DNA from: Chloroflexota bacterium
GTDB taxonomy: Bacteria; Chloroflexota; Dehalococcoidia; SM23-28-2; RBG-16-64-32
DNA: 9,200 nt
NCBI GenBank assembly: GCA_016190405.1
Contig: JACPQO010000035.1
Span: 1-9,200 of the forward strand
Reading direction: 5' to 3'
The position numbers and the translations under genes were made by a program. The notes below the pieces were generated by a model. The model saw only the letters and a list, made by a program, of their open reading frames with translations, had not been told where the DNA came from and ran no database searches. Of this stretch, positions 1-6,294 are shown in pieces (position 1 is the first letter of the stretch; every line of letters starts with the position of its first letter).

Positions 1-1502
1 GTGGTCACGTCCGGCGGCGCGGTAGCCTCGAACGTGGCGGTGGTCTCATTGTAGGCAGCCAGGGTCGTCGGCAGCACAGAGCCGACGCCGCCGTTTATCC
101 CAACAATCCTTATGTTCTCGGCGCCGTTGGCGTCCACGAATCCCTTGCCGACGTCCATGGAGATGGCGGAGTCCGTAAGGAGGCCCGGCTTGTCCAAGTT
201 GCTCTTGGTCACGATGGCCAAGTAGCCGATCTCTTTGAGCAGCGAGTTGCCGCCGCTGATGGCGTTTTCAATGGAGCGTTGCACGTCCTGGCTGGACGGC
301 GTCCTGTCGGTGGCGACGCCGAGTGAGGCGTTCGCGGGCGCCATGTCTGTCAGGCCGATGGTGACGGAGACGGCGACGCGCCCGACCCGGGCGTCCTGGC
401 TGGAGAAGTCGGTGATGGTAGCAGTCTTTTCGGACACCACCTGGTACCGGATCACGTCGGCGACGGCGCTGGTGCCGGTTCCGATCGCCGGCGTGGTGAT
501 AGCCTCGATGCGAGCGACGATGCGGCCGGCGCTGTCAAAGAGGGGGATGACCATGCGGTCGCGCGTGAAGGTCATGAGGGTCTCCGGGTCCTCAAAGGAC
601 TCGAGGACCTCACCCGGCGGAACCGGAACAGCGAACCGGAGTTTCACGCTGCCGGGGAAGAAATTGACGGAGCAGCTACTGACTGAGATAGTACGTCCGC
701 GCACGACAGCCAATGTGCGTGTGGAACAAACCGTGCGGATGACAAAAGAGGGAGGTGTGAAGCGCGGCGTAGGGATCGGGCGCGGCGTGGGGTGGACGAG
801 AGGGGTAGGCGTCGGCGACGGGAGCGCCGTGGGCGTCGGCTGGGCCGTAGGCGTGGGCAACGGCGACGGCGTTGGCGCCGGGGTCGACGTCGGCGCGATC
901 GTCGGGATAGGGCGAGGTGTCGCCGTAGGCTCAGGCGTGGCGGTAGGCGCGGGAGTCGGGCTAGGCGTCGGCGACGGGAGTACCCTCGTCGGCTGCGGCG
1001 TAGGCGTGGGCAACGGCGTCGGGATAGCGGTCGCGGTTGGCGGGACCGGGGTGGTCGTCGGTGGCGGCACCGCCGTGGCCGTCGGGACCGTGATGGTCGG
1101 CGGGATGGCCGTCGGCGGAATGGGCGTCGGCGGAATGGGCGTGGGTACCGGCGTCGGCGGCACGATGGTTGGGGTCGGCGGCGCCGGGGTGGCGGTTGGA
1201 GGCGCGGGGGTGGCCGTCGGCGCGATAGTAGGAACAGCCGTAGGCACAGGTGTGGGTGGTACCGGTGTCGCTGTCGGCACCGGTGTCGCTGTCGGCACCG
1301 GCGTGTTCGTTGCTGGGAGAGGAGTAGGGGTATCGGGTGTCGTAGGGCCGGTGGTGCCGGTGGTGCCGGTGGTGCTGGTCGTCGTTTGTCCCAGCACGCC
1401 AGTGGGTGACCAGGGCGTGGCGATGGTGGAGACGACATATCCCGCAACAACCACCAGGCCAGCGATGATGAGAAGACGGAGCGTGTTGGATTGAGTCTTC
1501 AT
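1..1502 (-). CDS. Membrane-anchored protein with long Pro/Thr-rich linker and extracytoplasmic domain (C-terminus beyond window)
   Basis: I do not recognise a named family. The reading frame starts at the ATG at 1502-1500 and stays open for 500 codons to the left edge, so the C-terminus is missing. Residues 1-7 are short and polar with one lysine (MKTQSNT). Residues 8-26 are a hydrophobic segment ([17 protein letters not shown]), fitting a signal anchor or uncleaved signal peptide. Residues 40 to about 250 are almost entirely Pro, Thr, Ala, Val and Ile in PTPxPT-type repeats, typical of an extended wall-spanning or surface linker. From about residue 252 the composition becomes that of a globular domain with beta-like stretches. 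It has two cysteines (259 and 277) that could form a disulfide outside the cell. A GAGG Shine-Dalgarno sequence lies 5 nt before the ATG. Longer ORFs in other frames here are rich only in Gly/Val or Arg and are artefacts of the repeat. The gene has its own promoter. Certain that it is a gene; function unknown. Confidence 0.85.
   Translation of the reverse strand, partial: MKTQSNTLRLLIIAGLVVVAGYVVSTIATPWSPTGVLGQTTTSTTGTTGTTGPTTPDTPTPLPATNTPVPTATPVPTATPVPPTPVPTAVPTIAPTATPAPPTATPAPPTPTIVPPTPVPTPIPPTPIPPTAIPPTITVPTATAVPPPTTTPVPPTATAIPTPLPTPTPQPTRVLPSPTPSPTPAPTATPEPTATPRPIPTIAPTSTPAPTPSPLPTPTAQPTPTALPSPTPTPLVHPTPRPIPTPRFTPPSFVIRTVCSTRTLAVVRGRTISVSSCSVNFFPGSVKLRFAVPVPPGEVLESFEDPETLMTFTRDRMVIPLFDSAGRIVARIEAITTPAIGTGTSAVADVIRYQVVSEKTATITDFSSQDARVGRVAVSVTIGLTDMAPANASLGVATDRTPSSQDVQRSIENAISGGNSLLKEIGYLAIVTKSNLDKPGLLTDSAISMDVGKGFVDANGAENIRIVGINGGVGSVLPTTLAAYNETTATFEATAPPDVT
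735..1380 (-). repeat. Low-complexity Pro/Thr-coding repeat tract
   Basis: This tract encodes the linker of the anchored protein. It is built from short degenerate units and includes recent exact tandem duplications: a 15-nt unit twice at 1111-1140, an 18-nt unit twice at 1261-1296, and a 9-nt unit repeated around 1349-1375. Longer near-identical segments recur at a distance, for example about 19 nt at 849 and 1000, and about 17 nt at 807 and 964. All these units are multiples of three, so length changes keep the frame open. Expect length variation between strains and trouble for short-read assembly. Confidence 0.85.
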
Positions 1503-1507
1503 AATCG

Positions 1508-1511
1508 CCTC
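1508..1511 (-). promoter_or_regulatory. Shine-Dalgarno site of the linker protein
   Basis: On the minus strand a GAGG sits 5 nt upstream of the ATG at 1502. It fixes this start, which matters because the neighbouring frames contain competing long ORFs. Confidence 0.6.
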
Positions 1512-1529
1512 GCGACGCCAAGCATTCCT

Positions 1530-1558
1530 ACCGCCGTTGGCAAGATGTCAACGCCGGC
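1530..1558 (-). repeat. Imperfect inverted repeat in the leader of the linker protein
   Basis: On the minus strand two 10-nt arms (GCCGGCGTTG and CAACGGCGGT, 8 of 10 pairs complementary) flank a 9-nt spacer. The repeat lies just downstream of the predicted transcription start and ends 27 nt before the start codon. It overlaps a second TTGACA hexamer (1551-1546). It could be a leader RNA stem-loop or a repressor operator; the sequence cannot separate these. Confidence 0.35.
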
Positions 1559-1567
1559 AACACGGGG

Positions 1568-1596
1568 ATTGTCCCACTTCACCAGTTCATTGTCAA
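1568..1596 (-). promoter_or_regulatory. Sigma-70-type promoter for the linker protein
   Basis: On the minus strand a perfect -35 box TTGACA (1596-1591) is followed by exactly 17 nt and then GACAAT (1573-1568), a 4 of 6 match to the -10 consensus. Transcription would start near 1561, giving a leader of about 60 nt. A second TTGACA at 1551-1546 has only a weak -10 candidate. The flanking 295-nt gap (1503-1797) holds no other convincing gene and is less GC-rich than its surroundings. Confidence 0.55.
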
Positions 1597-1797
1597 GCGA
1601 GCGCACGTTACATGCCACATGAATATTTTGCTTCCAGGCTAGCAGGAAGGACGCCCGTTGCATATGCGCGGAGGACACCATATCCCACTTTTCCGAGAGC
1701 AATCAAAAGGAAATGGTGTGCTTTTGGTGTGCATTCACCACCGAAGCGTTCTAAAGCGGCGTTTTCGTTCCTTCCCCGGGCCGGCCTGGAAGCCCCG

Positions 1798-4700
1798 CTA
1801 CACCGTCAGGCGGCGGTAGAGGTAAAGGAGGCGCTGGGGGAGCATATTCACGTCCGACAGCACCTCATAGCCCATGTCCGAGCACATAGTCTTCAGATAG
1901 TCGTGGCCGGCCTTGTCTACGGTAAGGCAGAAGGGGATGATGTTGGCGTGGCGGGCTTCGGTCAGGGCCATGCGGGTATCGTGGACGGCGTACTCCTTCT
2001 CCCGCTGGTCGGCGATCTCCTCGATGCGCATGGCGTCCAGCCGCATCAGGGCCAGGGGCCCTACCAGCTCGCGCATGAGGTGCTGGAGCTGGGCCGGGTC
2101 GCGCCCGTAGTCCCGGTCCTGGGGCCGCCCGTCGCTGAGCATCATCAGGACCTTGGTGGTGGCCTCCTGCTGCTCCAGCTTGGTGATGGTGTGCCGCAGG
2201 GCGGTCCCCATGCGGGTGCCGTGAATGGGGGCGATCTTGTCGATGCGCCGCTTGACGGCGTCGCCGAGCTGCTCCTCCAGGTCCTTGATGACGATGAACT
2301 CCACGTGCTCACGCCCGTGGCCTGAGAAGCCGTAAATGCCGTAGCGGTCCCCGATCAGCTCCAGGGCACGAATCAGCAACACCAGGCTCTCGCGCTCCAG
2401 GTCGATGATCCGCTTGCCCCTCCATGGAGTGGGCCGCCCCGTGCCGCGATCGAAGGCCAGGGAGGTGTCGATCCGCTCGTCGGTTGAAACACTCATGTCG
2501 AGCAGCAGGGCAACTGCCACGTCGCGCTCGATCTTGTTGCGGCGCCAGTAGATCTTCTCGTCGGGCACCTGGCCGGCTCGCCGGTCGACGACGGAATCGA
2601 TGACGGCGTCGAGGTCGAACTCCTGGCCGTCGTAGAGGCGCTTCTGCTTGCGTAGGCGCTCAGCGCGCAGCAGCTCGAACTGGCGGCGCACATCCTGGAC
2701 GAGGCCGGGGAAGCTCTTCAGGGTCTCATCGAAGAAATCGACGGACCCTTCCTCCCCGACTCGCTCCCAGAGGCGGCACCAGTTTGGCTTGTAGCTCCGG
2801 GCGCGGAAGTCCCATTCGTCGTAGAGGAAGGCCGCGCCGTCGCCTTCAGCCGCCAGGCCCGCCTCCACCGGTTGGCGCCGTTGCCGGGCAGCACGCTTCT
2901 CGTGGGGCATTCCCTTGCCCGCCTCGCCGAGCAGGTTACGGATGAACCGAGCGCTCAAGGTCATGGGCGACGTCTGTAGGGCAGGCGGCAGCTCGATCTC
3001 CTTGCTCTTCTCCAGCAGCCCCTTGAGAGCCTCGGCCAGAGCGGGCAGCTCGGCCTTGAGCACGTCATCGGAGAGCTGCTGTCCCTCCCGCAAGGCGGTG
3101 AGGGTCTGGACCAGCTCGGGTTTCATCTCTCCGCGGTAATCCCACGGGTTCATGCCGGAGTAGTCGTGGCCGTCGGAGGCATCGATGCCATCGAGGTCGC
3201 AGCTCGTTCCCGCGTTGGCATCGGCGAAGGCCAGCAGGAGCGCCGCGTGGTCCTCGCCATCGAGACGATAGCGGGCCTGTCCCAGGTCCACCGGCCGCCA
3301 CTCCCGCGAGGGGATCTGATCGGGTTCGACGTTGGGCACGCGCCGCACCGTGGCGTAGAGACGGAGGGCGGCCTCGGCAGCATCGGCCACCGTGGCCTCG
3401 GCCGACTGGAGATGCCAGATGAGCCCCGCCGCGGCCTCGAGGGTAGGATGGAGGGCAAAGGGGGCCATGATCTCGGTGTCGCCGCCGGCGCTCAGCCGGG
3501 CGAGGATCTCGACCACCGACTCCCTCAGGGGGGCCTGCCACAAGGCATCACGCTGACCCAGCTCGTGGCCCTGGACGCGCCGGTACCCCGCTCGCAAACC
3601 CGGGTACTCGCGCCGGATCCCCGCATCCACCCGGGTGTCCTCCGCGATGGAGAACAGGTCTCCCGCGAGCTGCCGGTCGGCAAAGAGATCGAAGTAGCGT
3701 TCGAACTCCGCCAGGGTGCGGCGGCCATCCGACTCTGCCAGGTAGGGCCGCAGGCTCGGGAACAGGGCAGCGGGCGAATCCATGGCGAAGCGGAAGGTGC
3801 CGAACTCGAGGTGGCCCACCTGGTGCGCCACCATCACCTTGTAGACGGTGAAGTTCTCCTCCAGGCTGGGATGGCGGCTCACCTCGGGAGGCGCGTAGAT
3901 GGCCGTCCCCTCCGTGGTGGGCCGCTCGCTGCGGACCCAGCCGATGCCGCGGCGCGCCAGCTCCTCCGTTGAAACCACCTGTACCACCCGACCACTGAGG
4001 GCCTGGCAGTAGAGGTGCAGCACCTGCCGCACGTCCTCCAGTGCCAGGGGAGCAGACTGCTCCCGTGACCCCACGCCTACCTCCGTCCCTGGCGCGGCGA
4101 AGTAGGCGACCTGAGCGTCGCCACTGTGTCGCAGCAATTCCTCGCCCTCGGCGCACCAGCGGTCGAGGCCGGCGATCCCCATGGTGCCCACCAGCGGGAT
4201 GCTGCGCTTCAGCAGCTCCACGGCAGCCGCCGCCGAAACCTGGCCCACCCGCCGGCCAAGCCGGACGATCTCGGCGTGATGCTGATGATCCAGCTCTGAC
4301 AGGGCCCTCCCCGCTTCGTCCACCGGCCGGAGCAGCGAGGCCACACCCACCTCCTCGTGGGAGTCGGCCGGCAGGAGGCCGCTGCCGTGGGTGGGCTCTG
4401 GTGTCATGTTGTAAGGATACCCGGTCACATTGAAGGGGTAGCCGGAGTGGGCCTGGTAACGAGCGCTGGCCAGGGCCCAGAACTGCTCCGAAAGCTCCAC
4501 CAGCAGCGAGAGGTATTGCTGGCGAGCCAGGGCCTCGATGCGCCCCACGTGGCTGGCCGCGAGGTCGCACACGGTCAGCGCCAGGTCGGCCGAGTGCTGG
4601 CACAGCTCCTTCAGGAGGATGACGAAGTGGTCCACCTCCTCGGTCGCCAGCGAGCGCAGCAGCGCCGGACTGTGCTGGAAGAAGCGCACCGCCAGGGGGC

Positions 4701-5109
4701 CGGCCGCCTCGTGGGCGTAGTGGAGCCGCCGCCCCCACTGCAGCCACGCGTCTACCCGGTCGCCGGCCAGGACGTCGGGCATCTCGGCGCTGGCCCGGAA
4801 GTAGGCGCCGGCCAGCGCGCCGGAATCCTGGACCAGGCCGACCCCCAGCTCCGCCCAGCGCGCCACTTGAGGTTGAGAGAGGGACGACATCAGACGCGGG
4901 CTGGCGTGGAAATACCCGGCAGCCACCTCCCGCGTGCGGCGGGAGCGCCGTACGACTTCCAGGCTCAGCTCGGCCCAGGAGGCGACCTGGTCCGCCGAGA
5001 GGCTCTGGCTGACGAGGGTGAGAGCGAGCTGGAAATCGCGCGCCACGCCGTCGGCCATCGCCTCCAGCTCAGCGCGGACGGCCACAACGGCCTCTTCAGC
5101 AGCGCTCAT
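1798..5109 (-). CDS. NorD/CbbO-like VWA-domain protein, 1103 residues
   Basis: C-terminal half of the NorD/CbbO type. These proteins act with a MoxR-class AAA+ ATPase (NorQ, CbbQ) as cytoplasmic adaptors that remodel or activate a target enzyme. A YDEWDF motif at 763 and a basic-acidic stretch typical of the family precede the VWA domain. The VWA metal site (MIDAS) is complete: DMSVS at 871-875, Thr965 in HGTRMGT and Asp993 in SDGRP. The protein ends in the family-style YLYRRLTV. The middle holds HQVGH (429-433) and, 57 residues later, an ED pair (490-491) in IAEDTRVD. This looks like a zinc-protease site whose Glu is replaced by Gln. Residues 40-150 contain about three helical repeats with a W-AEL-...-YF-x-AS pattern. 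Known CbbO and NorD proteins are roughly 600-800 residues, so this one is longer. The start is ATG, 17 nt after the radical SAM stop. The target is unknown and no ATPase gene is in the window. Confidence 0.9.
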   Translation of the reverse strand: MSAAEEAVVAVRAELEAMADGVARDFQLALTLVSQSLSADQVASWAELSLEVVRRSRRTREVAAGYFHASPRLMSSLSQPQVARWAELGVGLVQDSGALAGAYFRASAEMPDVLAGDRVDAWLQWGRRLHYAHEAAGPLAVRFFQHSPALLRSLATEEVDHFVILLKELCQHSADLALTVCDLAASHVGRIEALARQQYLSLLVELSEQFWALASARYQAHSGYPFNVTGYPYNMTPEPTHGSGLLPADSHEEVGVASLLRPVDEAGRALSELDHQHHAEIVRLGRRVGQVSAAAAVELLKRSIPLVGTMGIAGLDRWCAEGEELLRHSGDAQVAYFAAPGTEVGVGSREQSAPLALEDVRQVLHLYCQALSGRVVQVVSTEELARRGIGWVRSERPTTEGTAIYAPPEVSRHPSLEENFTVYKVMVAHQVGHLEFGTFRFAMDSPAALFPSLRPYLAESDGRRTLAEFERYFDLFADRQLAGDLFSIAEDTRVDAGIRREYPGLRAGYRRVQGHELGQRDALWQAPLRESVVEILARLSAGGDTEIMAPFALHPTLEAAAGLIWHLQSAEATVADAAEAALRLYATVRRVPNVEPDQIPSREWRPVDLGQARYRLDGEDHAALLLAFADANAGTSCDLDGIDASDGHDYSGMNPWDYRGEMKPELVQTLTALREGQQLSDDVLKAELPALAEALKGLLEKSKEIELPPALQTSPMTLSARFIRNLLGEAGKGMPHEKRAARQRRQPVEAGLAAEGDGAAFLYDEWDFRARSYKPNWCRLWERVGEEGSVDFFDETLKSFPGLVQDVRRQFELLRAERLRKQKRLYDGQEFDLDAVIDSVVDRRAGQVPDEKIYWRRNKIERDVAVALLLDMSVSTDERIDTSLAFDRGTGRPTPWRGKRIIDLERESLVLLIRALELIGDRYGIYGFSGHGREHVEFIVIKDLEEQLGDAVKRRIDKIAPIHGTRMGTALRHTITKLEQQEATTKVLMMLSDGRPQDRDYGRDPAQLQHLMRELVGPLALMRLDAMRIEEIADQREKEYAVHDTRMALTEARHANIIPFCLTVDKAGHDYLKTMCSDMGYEVLSDVNMLPQRLLYLYRRLTV
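4660..4990 (-). repeat. Helical repeat region in the VWA protein N-terminus
   Basis: This codes for residues of about 40-150. Three copies of a 37-40 residue unit can be aligned by eye. Each has a Trp near its start (W45, W85, W122), with WAEL in the first two and WLQW in the third. An aromatic pair follows (YF66-67, YF103-104, FF143-144), then A-S or H-S, often with Pro. A fourth, more diverged unit may follow. The spacing suggests paired-helix repeats that could bind a protein partner. The copies have diverged at DNA level, so this is an old duplication. Confidence 0.55.
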
Positions 5110-5126
5110 AGGCCTGGGAGAGCGAA

Positions 5127-6035
5127 TCAGAACTGGGTGGCGCGCTCTGCTTCGGAGCGGAGGCGCGACGTATCACGGGTTTCCAGGATGGTGTTCACCT
5201 GGTCCAACAGCGGTTGCCGTTCGTTGGCCAGCAGGCCCACGACGGGCAGATAGTTGGACTTCATGTTGCCGATGAGAGGAGTATCCCAGAGATCGACATG
5301 TTCGAGCAAGAGTCGCAGCTCCGCCAGGATGCCCCAGACATCTGGAGGAGTGAAATCCCCGTCCTTGAAGGCCCGGTGCAGGGGGGCGAGGGGCGAGACC
5401 ACGATGGTGTGCATCCGGATCGAGCTGGGCCTCATGGCCGTCAGCACCCGCGCCGTGTTGAGCGCGTGGTCGCGAGAGCGGCTGACGCCTCCCAGGCCCA
5501 GGACGATGGTCACTGAGAGGAGTAAGCCGGCCTCGCGCACGCGGCGGCCCGCCGCCACCTGCTGCAGGCCCGTGCAGCCCTTCTCCATGGCGGCAAGAAC
5601 GTCGTCGTCGCCCGATTCGACCCCCTGGTAGATGATGCCCAGGTTGTGCTCTTTCAGCTCGCGGAGCTGGTCAGGCGTGCGGCGCAGAATGTCCTTGGCG
5701 TTGCCGTAGATGCCCACGCGCTCGACCCAGGGCAACCGCTGGCGGATGTAGTCGAGCACCTCCAACAGGCGCTCGTGGCGGACGACGAGGGCGTCGCCAT
5801 CGGTGATGAAGACCCGGTTGAAGGGCAGCCCCAGGCCGGCCACCTCGTCGATGTCGACCTTCACCTCCTCTAGCGGGCGAATGCGGAAGGGGTTGCCTTC
5901 GTTGATGGTACAGAACTGGCAGCGCCCGTGGGAGCAGCCGAAGGTGATGGGGAGGATCAGGCTGTGCGCCTCCACGGCAGGCCGGATCATCCGCTGGTAC
6001 TGGAGGATGCGGGGGAGGCGCCCGGTCGAGACCAT
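5127..6035 (-). CDS. Radical SAM protein with CX4CX2C cluster motif
   Basis: A radical SAM enzyme of about 302 residues, in the Elp3/HemN-like group of COG1032-type proteins; substrate unknown. With the ATG at 6035, the three cluster cysteines are C34, C39 and C42 (GCSHGRCQFC), preceded by a stretch (RPAVEAHSLILPITFG) typical of this group. The spacing is CX4CX2C, not the common CX3CX2C. Further radical SAM features follow in order: ITDGDAL, the glycine-rich SAM-contact strand; IYQGVESGDDDVL, the Glu-Ser-Gly segment; VTIVLGLGG; and a C-terminal NMKSNYLPVVGLL segment. No SPASM or B12-binding domain is seen. The frame is open 82 codons further upstream, but that part reads like non-coding DNA and covers inverted repeats, so I chose ATG 6035; ATG at residue 16 is possible. 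No Shine-Dalgarno precedes it, but a TAGCAT box lies 7 nt upstream. The gene lies 17 nt before the VWA gene, presumably in one operon. Confidence 0.85.
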   Translation of the reverse strand: MVSTGRLPRILQYQRMIRPAVEAHSLILPITFGCSHGRCQFCTINEGNPFRIRPLEEVKVDIDEVAGLGLPFNRVFITDGDALVVRHERLLEVLDYIRQRLPWVERVGIYGNAKDILRRTPDQLRELKEHNLGIIYQGVESGDDDVLAAMEKGCTGLQQVAAGRRVREAGLLLSVTIVLGLGGVSRSRDHALNTARVLTAMRPSSIRMHTIVVSPLAPLHRAFKDGDFTPPDVWGILAELRLLLEHVDLWDTPLIGNMKSNYLPVVGLLANERQPLLDQVNTILETRDTSRLRSEAERATQF

Positions 6036-6042
6036 CGCAGCA

Positions 6043-6048
6043 ATGCTA
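6043..6048 (-). promoter_or_regulatory. -10-like box for a possible leaderless radical SAM transcript
   Basis: On the minus strand TAGCAT (4 of 6 to the -10 consensus, fits TANNNT) ends exactly 7 nt before the ATG at 6035. This is the geometry of leaderless mRNAs, where transcription begins at the A of the start codon, and it agrees with the absence of a Shine-Dalgarno sequence. No clear -35 box is seen, so the call is tentative. Confidence 0.3.
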
Positions 6049-6136
6049 ACACAGGCGGTGGCCGGCGGCGAACCGTGGCGCCGGACCAACCAGAACGGCC
6101 GCGCCGCTGGTCGATGGCGCCTGCCGTCCCATGCAT

Positions 6137-6152
6137 CAGGCTCAAGAGCCTG
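6137..6152. repeat. Perfect 7-bp inverted repeat
   Basis: CAGGCTC and GAGCCTG flank a central AA. The site lies between the divergent radical SAM and zinc-ribbon genes, about 100 nt upstream of the radical SAM start. It has the look of a dimeric operator, or of a hairpin too tightly looped to be stable as RNA. Confidence 0.45.
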
Positions 6153-6167
6153 TGAATCATCCGGATA

Positions 6168-6189
6168 GGCGGGGCTTACTAGCCCCGCC
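6168..6189. repeat. Perfect 9-bp GC-rich hairpin
   Basis: GGCGGGGCT and AGCCCCGCC flank a TACT loop. It forms the first of two neighbouring strong hairpins in the divergent intergenic region. No T-run follows on either strand, so it is not a standard intrinsic terminator. It resembles an intergenic palindromic repeat element. Confidence 0.6.
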
Positions 6190-6199
6190 CGCAGGCGCT

Positions 6200-6219
6200 C
6201 GGCGGCTCGTAAGCCGCCG
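6200..6219. repeat. Perfect 8-bp GC-rich hairpin
   Basis: CGGCGGCT and AGCCGCCG flank a CGTA loop, 10 nt after the previous hairpin. The two have similar stems and 4-nt loops, suggesting one two-hairpin element. It lies upstream of the predicted zinc-ribbon promoter. Confidence 0.6.
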
Positions 6220-6244
6220 CTATCGGCGATTCGCGATGAGACGA

Positions 6245-6253
6245 TGGTATACT
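6245..6253 (+). promoter_or_regulatory. Extended -10 promoter of the zinc-ribbon/murT/gatD cluster
   Basis: TGGTATACT is an extended -10 element (TGn followed by a 5 of 6 match to TATAAT). No good -35 box is present, as is common with extended -10 promoters. Transcription should begin near 6260-6261, which is exactly where a short ATG ORF begins. The core GTATAC is palindromic, so a weaker -10 box also faces the other way. Confidence 0.5.
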
Positions 6254-6260
6254 GACCGAG

Positions 6261-6287
6261 ATGCGTCCAGTGGCGATCCACCGGTAA
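6261..6287 (+). CDS. Possible leaderless 8-residue leader peptide ORF
   Basis: ATG at 6261 begins 7 nt after the TATACT box and encodes MRPVAIHR before a TAA at 6285-6287. The stop lies 7 nt before the TTG start of the zinc-ribbon gene, in another frame. If transcription begins at 6261 this would be translated as a leaderless upstream ORF, and terminating ribosomes could reinitiate at the TTG. Its short length means it could be chance. Confidence 0.3.
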   Translation: MRPVAIHR

Positions 6288-6294
6288 GAAACCG

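Noticed and set aside
644..1450. Minus-strand Arg/Pro-rich ORF, and a His/Asp-rich one at 961-1521
   Set aside because: Both are other frames of the same repeat on the minus strand and have unnatural compositions. The third frame is the real gene.
235..1494. Plus-strand 419-codon ORF rich in Gly-Val repeats
   Set aside because: It is the antisense shadow of the Pro/Thr-coding repeat. It lacks a convincing start, and the opposite strand has a signal anchor, ribosome binding site, promoter and a normal domain.
1499..1702. Minus-strand 67-codon ORF whose TGA overlaps the ATG of the linker gene
   Set aside because: The overlap resembles translational coupling, but the ORF begins with TTG, covers the best promoter and an inverted repeat, and has no recognisable features. 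Conservation in relatives would revive it.
1740..1797. GC-rich imperfect palindrome after the VWA gene stop as an intrinsic terminator
   Set aside because: The stem has mismatches near the centre and is not followed by a T-run on the minus strand, so I could not support a terminator.
3166..3972. Plus-strand ORFs inside the VWA gene
   Set aside because: They are antisense shadows of a gene with clear VWA and NorD-like motifs and show no domain features of their own.
6036..6281. N-terminal extension of the radical SAM ORF upstream of 6035
   Set aside because: The added 82 residues show no radical SAM features, run across three inverted repeats, and start inside the promoter region of the divergent gene.
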